This document shows, in pieces, positions 21,543 to 33,111 of a DNA stretch of 64,000 bases. Position 1 is the stretch's first letter. Every line of letters starts with the position of its first letter. The notes beneath the pieces were generated by a model. It did not search any database. It was given only the letters and a program-made list of their open reading frames with translations, and had not been told where the DNA came from. Source of the stretch: Telopea speciosissima (taxonomy: Eukaryota; Streptophyta; Magnoliopsida; Proteales; Proteaceae); NCBI RefSeq assembly GCF_018873765.1, contig NC_057922.1, forward strand, positions 10,615,563 through 10,679,562. The letters run 5' to 3'. The position numbers were made by a program, and so were the translations under genes.

Positions 21543-24354
21543 ATGGCAAGGGGGAAGCTTATATTAATTTGTCAGTCAGGTGGTGAGTTTGTGTCAAACA
21601 ATGATGGGTCCTTGCAATACACTGGTGGAGGAGAGGCACATGCAGTTGATGTCCACCACAGTACCAGCTTTGATGATCTCAAGTTAGAGTTAGCTGAGAT
21701 GTGGAACTTTGACATCAAAACTATGTCCATGAAGTACTTTCTCCCAAGCAACAAACGCACCCTTATCACTGTGTCAAATGACAAAGACCTAAAAAGAATG
21801 ATTGATTTCCATGGCAACTCTGTAACGGCAGATGTTTTTATTTCTGGAAAAGAACGTGTTTCACATGATGTATTGAACATGCATGCCAGCAGGTATTTGC
21901 CAAAGGTGCTCCATCTTTACATGCATGGTTTGTTTTCTGCAGAAAATTACATTACACACTTGCACTTGCAGGGGAAACAGGGTAATGGTATCTGAGTCTA
22001 TCAATCATATTGCTGCCTCTACTCCTGCTGCTGCTACACTAGTTGATGCTACCCCTGTTATAACTACTGCTGTTATGAATGCCACAAATAGTCCCCCAAC
22101 TGACGCTAGAGCCACCCTTGCAGTTGCTTCTGCTGCTACCTCAGTCACTGTTGCTGCCCCTTCTCTCAATGCCCCCACTATTGCTGCTCCTGTCATTGTT
22201 ACACCAACTGATGCTAGAGTAACTACTGCAACCTCTGTCCCTGCTACCACCACTGCAGCCTCTAACCCTGTCCCTGATTGCACTACTGACAGAAGCCTTG
22301 ATGTTGCTACTGATGCAACTATCCCCAGCTCCACTGGAATCACTTCTATCCCTACCATTCCTGCTGCTGGTGCCACTTTCAACAATGTCCAGCCACAGAA
22401 ACACACCGCATCCTGGACATTTGGTACCAAGGGTCTGACTATTGTTGCTGTTGCTGATAAAGTTGGGCAGGAAAGGAACATTGCATCTCAGGAAAATGAT
22501 ACCAGAAATCCCGCTAGTGTTGATGCTGTTGATGATGAGAGGCAAAGACACACTGAAGCCTCAATAAGTGTCATCAATAATCCCACTAATGATGTTGTTG
22601 CTGATGATGCTTGGCTGAAAAGAATTATTGCATCATGGAAGAAGGGTATCAAGGGAGAGGGCCAGCAATTTAAGAGTGTCCATGAATTTCGTGATGTGCT
22701 GCGGAAATATTCTCTTGCACATCACTTTGCATATAAAATGAAAAAGAATGACACTGACCGTGCAACTGCCATATGTAGGGCTGAAGGCTGCTCTTGGCGG
22801 ATACATGCATCATGGATGCCAAGTTCAGGATCCTTTATGATAAAGAAGATGAACAAGTCACATACATGTGAAGGGATTGTTGGTAAATTTTCTCAATCAA
22901 CAAAGAATTGGTTGTCAAGTGTAATAAAGGACAGGTTGCGTGACACCCCATATTACAAGCCCAGGGTGATTGCAAATGACATCTGTCGAGAGTTTGGGAT
23001 TGAATTACATTATTCACAGGTATGGCGTGGAATGGAGAGTGCCAGGGTGGAACTTCAGGGTTCATCCAAGGAGGCATATAATCAGTTGCCTCAGTTTTGT
23101 GAGAAGTTGGTGGAGACTAACCCAGGCAGTTTTGCAAGTGTTAACACTAAGGATGACTTAAGTTTCCAACGCCTTTTTGTCTCTTTTTATGCCTCACACT
23201 ACGGCTTCCAGAATGGTTGTCGTCCCCTCATTTTCCTTGATTCTACCTCTCTAAAATCAAAATACCGGGAGATACTATTGGCTGCAACTGCTGTAGATGG
23301 GAATGATGGAGCATTTCCAGTTGCTTTTGCTGTAGTGGATGTGGAGAATGATGATAATTGGCACTGGTTTTTGGAGCAACTGAAGCCTGTTGTTTTAACA
23401 TCTAGAACCATTACCTTTGTTTCAGACAAAGACAAGGGACTGAGGAAATCTGTGCATGAAGTATTTGAGAATGCCCACCATGGGTACTGTATCCATTACC
23501 TCATAGAGAAATTCAAGAAAAACTTGAAGGGTCCATATCATGGGGATGGGAGGTGTTCTTTGGCTGGAAATCTTTTGGCTGCTGCCCATGCATCCAGACT
23601 CGATGGGTTCAGAATGTACACTCAGAAAATAAAAAGTGTCTCTTCAGAAGCTTATAATTGGGTCATGCAGAGTGAACCAGAATATTGGGCAAATTCACAA
23701 TTGAAGGGTGAACGGTACAACCAAATCAAACTAGACATGGTAGAATTGCTCAATAATTGGATAAAGGAGGTGCGTGAGTTATCAATAATACAAAAGATTG
23801 ACACCATAAGCTGTAAAATGATGGAGTTGATCTCTACACGTCGAGTGGAATCAAGCAACTGGCATACAAAGCTAACTCCATCAAAAGAGGAGAGACTGCA
23901 AGAAGAGAAAATAAAAGCACATGGCCTTAAAGTGTTATTCTCATCTGATAGCATGTTTGAAGTTCACGATGATTGTATTCATGTTGTTAACCTCGACCAA
24001 TGCGATTGTAGTTGCCAGGGGTGGAAAATTATTGGATTGCCTTGTTGCCATGCTGTTGCTGTTTTTAATTGCACTGCCAGGAGTCCCTATGATTATTGCT
24101 CAAGATACTTTATGACTGAGGCTTTTGTCTTAACGTACTCGGAGTCAATAAACCCAATGCCAGATATTGGCAAGACTGTGAGCAGAGAGTCCTCAGATGC
24201 AGGTCAAGTACATCCTCCTCACATCCATCGTCCCCCAACCCAACCTAATAAGAGGAAACGGACCAAATCTCAAGAAACGGTGAAAAGGTCACTTCATTGT
24301 AGCAAGTGCAAAGGAGAAGGACACAATAGAGCTACATGCAAAGAAACATACTAG
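21543..24354 (+). CDS. MUG: MUSTANG-like domesticated Mutator transposase with PB1 domain
   Basis: Two exons, 21543-21892 and 21972-24354, are joined across a 79-bp GT-AG intron (AG|G, Arg117), giving 910 aa. Residues 5-95 form a PB1-type domain (GKLILICQSGGEFV, then a DDLKLELAEMW helix and SNDKDLKRMI). Residues 130-245 are Ala/Thr/Val/Pro-rich linker. A MuDR N-terminal domain follows (about 345-410, CRAEGCSWRIHASW), then a MULE transposase core (530-625) with D540 in FLDST and D602 in VSDKDKG. A SWIM finger (C796-x-C798...C808-x-H810) and a C-terminal CCHC knuckle (C893, C896, H901, C906) close the protein. In the MUSTANG family such proteins are host genes, likely DNA-binding regulators in the nucleus. 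The intact frame and the absence of terminal inverted repeats nearby support domestication. The start ATG follows a TTGGCTGCAG acceptor, so the 5' UTR is probably spliced. Confidence 0.88.
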
Positions 24355-25921
24355 GTTCAATAAGATGTCCCCTAATGTGCATGTAGTTCAGTGTGGTGCA
24401 GAAAGGCTTTTCACTCTAAAGGTGATAATGTATCATACTGAGATTATCTGGTTTAGATTAGTGCATTAGTCTTTGAACATGATAATTGGTCATTGAATGA
24501 CTTAAGTCTTGTTTAAATTTTATATCTCAATCCAGTATGTTACATTCGTTTTGGTATTGTGACCAGTTTAGCACATTCATGGGAATTTTTTCTTATGGTG
24601 CAAAGTGTGTCCCAAAACTGCAAAACATCATTCTTAAATATTGTGACCATGTATTCAAGTCCATCAGTGTTTAGTTTACTTGCAAACATGATCAGGAATG
24701 TTGATTTACTGGTTTACATCTGGGATAATTAGGGCAGCCTTGACTCTTCTTTTTGTTGAATATGCATCTACATCCACATCCAGTAGTGTGTTTCTTATTT
24801 TCTGTTGCTTCAATCATTTTGCTGGTTTCTGTTGCCTTTTGGAATAATTTTCTCATCTCTAACATTTTCTTTTTAAGAATCAAGCAAGAAAACAGATCCT
24901 GAGGCTCAATTAGTTTTTGTTTGTAAGCGGAGTTTTTTACAATGACATGCCAATACAAATCAAAGATTCTCAATTGCATGGTTTACTGAATAAACTTTCT
25001 TTAGATACATATTTGTACTTGGATATATGTGAACCATGTAGATCTTTAGTTGGACTGATTAAAATTCAAGGATAATAGATGTTTCCATGGTTTTCTAAGT
25101 TTTTTTGTTTTTAGTTTGTAGTCTACTAAGAGGAATCAAAGACCCTGTTGAGCCCAAAATAAAGCTATACAAAAAGGCTTCATATGAAGCTACAGGCAGA
25201 AACTTTGATGTAGATAAGTATGCTGGACTGCACTACAGCCACAGGAAGGAAGGCAGCAGCCGGCTGTGCTGGGTTGATTCAACAAGCTTGCATGAGCTTC
25301 TTAGTAGTTTTAGTTAGTTAATTAGTTTACTTCTTTCTTAATTCAAGTAGGAATTTAGTTGTTGGTTGATTTTTAATTTCAGCATGGTATGTAAGTACTA
25401 TTCATGATAGCTGTTGGTCTGATTTCCAGTTTTCATAGTTTGAATTGGACTTTTTAATTCTATATATACAATGTAAGGCTCTTCAGCCAAACATGCTCTG
25501 ACTGGTTCTCCATCAAATTTGTTTGTTAAAAAAATCCAGGGTTATTTAGATTTTTGGAGTGTTGCATGAGACAAGAGGAGAGCAAAATTCATGGCATATA
25601 CACCAATGCACAATCCACTCCTGCTTGGGTAGTCTGGAGCAGGGAGCATTGAAGTAGACATTTGAGAATTTTCAAATCTATTGATTATACTCAGGTCATT
25701 TTTGTGTATCTAATTTTATCACTGCAAAATTGAAACTGGCCATTTGTGGACTGTGACTTCCCATCCTTGAGGGTCTCATTTATTCTTATTGGAGCTTTGA
25801 TCTAGGAATTCGTTGACAGATGAGGCAGCAAAGCATGGGGCTTTGATCTACATTTGGTTATGACAGGTCTCCATGAATCCGATCAATGATTACTATATTT
25901 ATAGAAATAGATATTTTACAT

Positions 25922-26076
25922 ACGGTGTGTATGAGCATGGCCTCTATGCATGCACGAGGGCCAATGAGAGGACACACGTTGGCATCATGGGGCAGGATTT
26001 CCGCCATTCATAGGGTGGGGCAGTCATTTCACCCCCCTCTAGGCGTGGATGGTACACACTCCCCTACACAGAACTT
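25922..26076. repeat. GTTCT-family repeat, left end diverged
   Basis: It contains CCAATGAGAGGACACACGTT, GGGGCAGTCATTTCACCCCC and ends CACAGAACTTTTCTCC. The last word is shared with CAAAGAACTTTTCTCC at the end of the 12.7-kb copy. The left terminus no longer shows GTTCT. Confidence 0.5.
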
Positions 26077-26773
26077 TTCTCCTTTACTGTAAATGGTCGT
26101 TTCTGTGTAGAACCGGAGCTTGAGAGCCTTCCCCAGTTTACATTGAATTCAAATTTTGTGAACATTTCTAGGTTTTTCATTGAAGAAATTTGTTTGTTGA
26201 TTACAACGACAGGTATACTAGAATTTTGTGAATGATTAGGAGACATGACTTATACATGATCAACTCTACCCAGTCCAATGCGTGGTCGGTGATTTCATCG
26301 TCACTTATTAGTTCTCTTTGCTAAAAACCGACAATTATCCTCCCAAAATATCATTCTAGTAAATTTTACCTTCTTGCTCTGAACTCATGATTGGATTATA
26401 AAATCACCTTTCTCATACAGCATGAACCAAAAGCTATTTGTTTCTAGGAAAAAAATCAATATGAAAGGAAAACTTTTTATATAAATTAAATTTAAAAGAT
26501 AAAATTTTGTTTGAAAACTTCCTATTAGGTTTACCTAGAAACAATTGAAGCCAAAATAAGTCATGCAATAAGAAAATTTAAACAGCTTTTGACCTGAAAT
26601 TGTTCCAAACAATATTTGGGAACACCATCAACATGAACTTTAGGTAGTGTAATGTTTAATTAGATAAAAAATTTTAATTACATCATAAATTATATTTAAG
26701 AATAACCAATGCATCCACTCTGTATCTTTTACATGAATTGGATGGAAATTCATTCAATTAAGAACCAAATTAA

Positions 26774-26886
26774 GATTGTCCAAACAAAAAGAGGAAGCTA
26801 ACTCAGTACATATATGGTCAGATAAATTATACCAAGCATCAGAGACAAAATCATGACATGAATGGCTACATTTCTCAATGAAGTTG
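26774..26886 (-). pseudogene. Duplicated scrap of the RLP-A 3' end
   Basis: This stretch closely repeats 27178-27286, the end of RLP-A, including GATTGTCCAAACAAAAAGAG and CATGACATGAATGG. The minus-strand translation gives NFIEKCSHSCHDFVSDAWYN, next to RLP-A's FIDKCIHSCHGFVSDAWYN. Nothing of the LRR region accompanies it, so it is a non-functional fragment left by unequal exchange or a lost fifth copy. Confidence 0.7.
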
Positions 26887-27201
26887 TAACAAACCCAGAA
26901 CCTAGAATCAGTACCTGCAAGTGGAAGAGAGAAGAGAAGAGAAACAGAACAATGGGAGAGATACACCTAAACCCACGATGAATTCAGTGTGTATTTCCAC
27001 CATGGTCTGCCTTTTATTTATATTAATCTGTCAAACTACAAATGTATTCCTAGTAGGAATACAACACTTAATTACAAACTGAAAAGGCAACTAACATAAG
27101 AGAAAGTAAACTCAGACTCAACTTACTCCACGACAGGGACACTCATCTCCTAACACATCTTAACAGAAGTAAAACCAGATTGTCCAAACAAAAAGAGGAA
27201 G

Positions 27202-30200
27202 CTAATTAAATACATGGTCAGATAAATTATACCAAGCATCAGAGACAAAACCATGACATGAATGGATACATTTGTCAATGAAGTAAAACCATGTCCTTCG
27301 CCAGTAAGGGTTGATGTAGAAAACAAGTGCAAATCCCAACAAGCACATGACATACGAAGCAGTAAAACTTGCATAGAAAATGCTGATGTTGATATCATCC
27401 TCAATGTTCTTGACACCATTTACTGATGTGTTGGTTGGTTCTACACTTGGGGAACAATCTTTTAGCAAAGGCAATCCACAAAGGAAAGGGTTGCCCTCAT
27501 AACTGTTGATATCAAATGTTGCAAATTGTGCTTTCCTCTCTGGAGTCTTACCAGATAAATTGTTGTGTGCCACAGTGAAGACTGCCAAATTGTATAGTAT
27601 GGTCAATTCTGAAGGGATTTCCTCGATCAGCTGGTTATAGGAAAGGTCTAAGCTCTCTATTTGAGTTAGGTTTGAAAAGGATTTGGGGATAGATCCAGTC
27701 AACTGATTGTATGACAAGTTTAATGCATGAATTTCATTCAGGTCTCCTAATTCTTGTGGGATCTCACCTGATAGGTTGTTGAAAGATAAATCTAACCCAG
27801 ACATAAAATTTAGGATGTCACCCTTGTAAGTATAAGACCTACTTTTTGTTATGAATTCTATTTCCTCTGCTTCACCAAGTTCTTCAACAACATCGTATGG
27901 GTAAACATTGTCATCAGATTCATACCACCCAAGACTCTCTTGGTCAAATACAGATGATGTGCCTTGTATCCTCCCAAATGTGATGTTATTGAAACATCGG
28001 GGTATTGAACCAAAAAGGGTGTTATGGGAAAGATCCATTATAGTTATCCTTGCCAATTGGCACATGTGATCTGGTATTAGACCATGCAAATGATTCTGCC
28101 TTAATAAAAGAATTCTCAAATCAGTAAGGCCACCTATGAAATCAGGAATAGAACCATATAAGTTGTTATCTCTTATGTCCGATGTTAATAGGCTTGAGCA
28201 GTTGACAACTGAGATTGGTGGTGATCCTGTGAATCCATTTCCTTGCAAATGTAGATGATGTAAGCTTGTTGAGTTCAATGGTGGTATGGAGCCTGAAAGC
28301 TGGTTATAAGAAAGGTCTAGAAAGTTCAAGACCTCAAGTTTCTGGAATTCAATTGGGATGTTTCCTTTTAAAAGATTACTTTGCATGTTAAGCATCTCCA
28401 AGCTTGTAAGGTTGCCTATCCAACTAGGGATTCTTCCTATGATCTCATTGTTGCCAATATCCAACACTCGCAGATACGAGCATTTGGACAACCCATCTAA
28501 GATATCTCCTGAGAATAAGTTGTTATCCAAATGTAATGAAGTTAGACTAGTCAAGTTGAAAAATGGAGGGAATAATTGTCCATGCAATCTATTATAGGAA
28601 AGTTTTAAATAGGACATGTGGATGCAGCTTCTGGCCATGTGTTCTGGAAATTCTCCTGTAAAATTATTATTAGACAGATCCAAAATAAACAACCGTTTCA
28701 TGTGACCAATCGATGAAGGAATATCACCCTCAAAACAATTTTTTGATAGATTCAAGTACTGTAAGTACGGAAGTCTATGGCCAATGTTTTCTTGAAGTAG
28801 ACCATCGATGAAATTGTTTGAAATGTCTATACCAACTAAATCCCTATGGATGTAGGATGGTAAGGGAAAATGGCCTGTTAGTGAGTTCTTTTTCAGTATT
28901 ACAACTCTTAACATTTTGTTGTTCTCAAGTAACCAACTAGGAAACTTTCCCCTCAAATTGTTATGTCTGAGATCAACTTTTCTTAGTTTGTATTGGTTAG
29001 AAAGAAATCTGGGGAAAGCATTTGATTTCTGGTTGAGATTGCAGTTTGATAACAAAAGTGCTCTCAATTGGAAAGGTGGAACCCAAGGGGGATATTCAGT
29101 TTCTACCACTAATCTGTTTCCACCACTACTAAGGTCAATCACCTCAAGTTGTGAATTGTTAGCAAAGGTGTTGAATGTAAATGTTCCCTCAAAATCATTA
29201 TAGCTTAAGTAAATGTGTACAAGTGATGTCAAACTGGTCAAAAGAGAGGATGGAATGTTTCCTTCGAGTTGGTTATGGGATAGATCTAAGATCCTAAGGG
29301 ACGCTAGATTGTGGAGACATGGAGGAAGCATCCCTTCAAAATTGTTCCAACTAAGATCCAACTCTTGAAGGCTTTTTACTTGACACAAAGCTGCAAAAGT
29401 AAATGAAGTAAATTATCTCTGCTAACTAGATTTCATTTTGCAGACATAAAGTTTCAGCTCTTCTCGGGTCCAAAACAAGATACTTGAGCTAAAGCTAACT
29501 AATTTTCTGACTCATCCTTACCTTCAATTGTCCGAGAGGAGGCATTAAGTGCATTGTAACTTATATTCACTGATATCAAGTTATGCAAATTCAACAACTC
29601 TGCACCCAAGAGAGGAAATAATTTCAGACATATATACTGAATATACTATGGATTAAGAACTTAGATGCTTCTTCCTTGGGTCGCATATGTACCATAAGGA
29701 AACCATTACCCCTATAGTAATCATCATAATCTAAATCAATAATGACAATGAGTGATAATGATAACAATATTAATAGTATTAATGTTAATATTATCATTAA
29801 GTTGGAAAAGAGTGAGGCGCACCCTTGGTTCGGTGGTAAGAGTCTCCAACTGTTGGTAGCATATACCTGGGACCAAGTCCCACCTCACGTTAAAGAGGGG
29901 GAGGGGGGGGGGGGAGTGTTGAGTTGGGAGATCATCAGATAGGATGGTGTTCCATGCAATAAACCCTTCCTTTCAAAGAAAGAAAGAAAGAAAAATACTG
30001 AGCAAACATATATACCTCCGATATTAGAAGATCCTTCAAGATTGTTGTCAGCAAGGGACAAAGTTGTAATGGATGTTAATGCACCCAAAGATGGAAAGAT
30101 ACTGCTGTTGAAGTAGTTGTGACTTAGGTCCAAGACCTCCAACCTTTTCAAGGCAACCAATCTTTTGAATCCTGCAAGGGTATATTAAGTGGAATCGTCG

Positions 30201-31928
30201 ATTAACTGATGGATGTTTTTAGTTTGTTCATTCTTGCATGGATCGTTGCAAGCTGAGAGAAAATATTAGTTTGGGACATTCTAATCTGTCTTATCGAATT
30301 TATTATTTAACTAAGATGCTATTCTCAAATGCATTTTACACTTGCACAGTTGCACCTTTACCATATTGAAACAGTATCACAAATAAGGAAACTTAATTAA
30401 GTGCATCGTCCAGGACAAAACTGAACTTTATATTCCCCCTATTCATTTCTTACCTTGGATTGTTTGCAAGGAGGCAGTCAATGAGTTTTCACTCAAACAC
30501 AAGGATTGCAAGTTATGCAGATTAGCTAATTCTGCACCCACAAAAAGTAAAGTATACGACTAGTATTATACAACTATATATCCTACAGCTACATAGATGC
30601 AACTATCAAGACTATTATTATTATTAACCTAAGCAAACATACCTTCCATATGAGAGGATCCTTCAAACTTGTTAGAACCAAGGGACAGAGTTCTGTTAGA
30701 ACCAAGGGACAGAGTTCTAAGGGACGTGAGTCCACCCAAGGATGGAAAGATACTGTCGTCTAAGAAATTCATATTTAAGTTAAGTAACTCCAGGTTTTTC
30801 AATCCAGCTAAGCTATTGAAGCCTGCAGGAGTACAATACTATTTTGTGAGATAAGGTTAATAGGTAAGGTGGGCAAGTCACTGGTTATAAATACAGAACA
30901 AAAATATATTAACTGTACATAATCTAAATTAAGCTGCTAAAATGTCCCACCCAACTCATTCTTACCTTGGATGACTTGTGTGGATGGATTGAGATTATTA
31001 TAACTTAGATCCAATGTTTGCAAGTTACGCAGAGTGGCTAATTCTGCACCCAAATAAGAAAGGAAAAGATCAGGAAATAATGTCATGCATCCTCCTCTTG
31101 TTTGGAGATGGATCTATCGATCGATGTCACATATATGGATCCTTTTCGTTAGTTAGTCCATAATAAATAATGCAATGAAGCATATCAGTCTACTAATTAA
31201 TATATAGAAATTATTAAGCCCGCGAGGCACACCTTCCAAATGAACTGATCCGTCCAATTCATTGTTACTGAGAGACAGAATCCTAAGGGAAGTGAGGGCA
31301 CCCAAAGATGGAAGGATGTTATTGTTGAATTGATTATAGCCTAGGTCTAGGACCTCCAGCTTTCTCAATCCAACCAATCTATCAAAGCCTGCAAAGATTT
31401 TGAAGTATTATTATTAAAAATAAATTTTTTGTACAAAAATAATCTATGATGCATCATATAAAGAAAGAGTTAATTGGACTAAGAAGAAGAAAAAGAGAGG
31501 GATGGAAAGAAAATACCTTCATTCTGGATCCAACCAGTAAAGAAATTATAAGATAAGTTGAGGTGTTGCAGTTCTTCAAAGGCAGAAAACAAGGTTACAT
31601 TTAGAAACCAAGTATTTCCAGTACTATAGAATTCCCTCATCAAGGAGAGGGAGAGTTGGATGACTCGACCCGTGGTAGCATCACATTTGACTAGCTCCCA
31701 ACCACAGCAGTCACTTCCTTTCTCATCAACCCAAGATGGCAAACCGTAACCATTTTTAGGATCTATCAAGTCAAGCTAAGCCTTGAATTCCAAGAGAGCA
31801 ACCCTCTCTTCTTCCACACACCCCAAACAGCATTGAAATTGAAACAATAACAACACTAACAAGGAAACCCAGACGACGAAGCACTTATCCAACAAAGACG
31901 ACGACGACCACCACCACCGGCACTCCAT
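27202..31928 (-). pseudogene. LRR receptor-like protein RLP-A, eight exons, nonsense codon in exon 1
   Basis: Exons on the minus strand: 31928-31517, 31388-31233, 31043-30966, 30822-30643, 30531-30454, 30171-30016, 29599-29522 and 29390-27202. All introns are phase 1 with GT-AG ends. The 1,109-codon model gives a signal peptide, an LRRNT (GCVEEERVALLEFKA, then SDCCGW), many LRRs, an LRRCT (FLCGLPL), a C-terminal membrane span and YINPYWRRTWF with a short cytoplasmic tail and no kinase. That is the plan of multi-exon RLPs like the Arabidopsis RLP1/RLP13-15/RLP56 group. Codon 51 (31778-31776) is TAG where paralogues C and D have TAT (Tyr in KAYVNW). Everything else is open, so it is either a recent null allele or a sequence error. 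Exon 4 has a 24-bp in-frame duplication. Alternating 78- and 156-bp exons each hold whole LRR units. Confidence 0.8.
30671..30718 (-). repeat. 24-bp in-frame tandem duplication inside an LRR exon
   Basis: GTTAGAACCAAGGGACAGAG plus TTCT occurs twice in perfect tandem (30671-30694, 30695-30718). On the coding strand it repeats RTLSLGSN, lengthening exon 4 of RLP-A from the usual 156 to 180 bp without breaking frame. It adds one third of a repeat unit and would distort that LRR turn. Confidence 0.9.
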
Positions 31929-33111
31929 AACTTTTAGATAACAAGTGAGCTCGGACGGACTTTGAAAACTGATAACTGCTTAAGCACCTTAATTTCAACT
32001 CAAACCCCAATCTAGTTATTTATAAAGGTTGTTCCATACCAAAATGGAAATTACCTTGCATTTGCATTTGTTGACTTGGAGTCAACCTGACTTGTTTTGG
32101 AGTTTCTCTCTCTTTTCTTCTATATATGTACGTCCAATGAATTGATCAATCAACATTAAGACACAGTCACAAAAGTCTTCCTCCTAATGAAGTTTCATAA
32201 AAAAAAAAAAACAAAAAAAAGAACAGAATATGATCTTTTTCTTTTCTTCTCCATTCAGAACCCCATTTTGTTTTTTTTAGTTACCAGCTCACAGCCGCTG
32301 TTCATCCACCCTTTCTTTCCCGCCGCCTTCTTCTTCCCCATACCTAACCGAATCCATCTCTCCACTAAACTTCAAAACCCATCTCTCTTTTCCTTCCATT
32401 AATCAAAATTCCATCATCACCGCGACCCACTCCCTTTTCAAAACCCCAAAAAAACAAAACCCATCTTCCTCACTTCATTCTTTTCCCCAACTCAAAACCC
32501 CTGCCACTACTTCTTTCCATTTCCTTTCTCTGTGACTGCACAAGCCGATCCTTCCTGATGAGCTGTATTCCAATCCAAGGATCGACCTCGAGCAGTCTGT
32601 ATTCTCTCACTCATCAAATGCCTTCTGGCCTCTTTCATGGTGGGCATGCGACCTTGGCACCTGGGAGATTTGCATTTGGAACATGGGGCCTTTTACAATG
32701 GAAAATTCTTTTTTTCCCTGGGAGAGAGAGGCAGAATTGGTACATGGAGCCTGAAAATTTGTGATTCACCTACTGTTCAAATTTTGCTGAGAGGACGGAG
32801 GCTAAAGAATGAATCTTGCCATGTAGGATTTATTTTAGGTCATTCTTGAAGAAACAATAGGGATTCCCACGTCATGAAATTAATGTATCCACTGACAAAT
32901 AATACCTCTTCATTTACTGTACATATTCCACTTTCTTTGGTTTACAATGTAAGCTTTTGTTTAGCCTGCAAGGAACTCGTCCAGTGTATTGGAAGAAGGT
33001 TGTACTTCTACTTCTTATATTTGAAGTCGTTGATGGGAATAGGATTTGAATACAAATGGCTGATTTGAAGGGCATCTGCACCATTATCATGAGAATACGA
33101 GTTAAAAGGAG
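31929..33111. other. Intergenic region between RLP-A promoter and PPR 3' end
   Basis: RLP-A's promoter and leader occupy the first few hundred bases. A pyrimidine-rich run (CTTTCTTTCCCGCCGCCTTC) spans 32,240-32,540 and is followed by a plus-strand open stretch to about 32,850 (PILPDELYSNPRIDLEQSVF). That stretch looks protein-like but has no good start and matches nothing I know. It could be a fragment of a lost gene. No firm gene call. Confidence 0.4.

Larger units (their letters stand above)
24355..27201. other. Region between the MUSTANG-like gene and RLP-A
   Basis: The first 200-300 bp are presumably the 3' UTR. At 25,121-25,317, after a TTTTTAGTTTGTAG acceptor-like run, there is an open, protein-like stretch (DPVEPKIKLYKKASYEATG, RNFDVDKYAGLHYSHRKEG) ending TAG, perhaps an orphan exon or an alternative 3' exon. 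A GTTCT-family repeat lies at 25.9 kb and a duplicated scrap of RLP-A at 26.8 kb. The rest is AT-rich without recognisable content. Confidence 0.45.

Noticed and set aside
22005-22551. Minus-strand 136-158-aa frames inside the MUSTANG-like gene
   Set aside because: They are shadows of the Ala/Thr/Val-rich linker on the coding strand, produced by its biased codon composition.
24692-24979. 95-aa minus-strand frame with Cys-rich end (GCGCRCIFNKKKSQGC)
   Set aside because: No start context, no partner exons and no recognised domain; it lies in the 3' flank of the MUSTANG-like gene. Likely chance.
30671-30718. CRISPR-like or satellite repeat
   Set aside because: Only two adjoining 24-bp copies inside an exon; a coding duplication, not an array.
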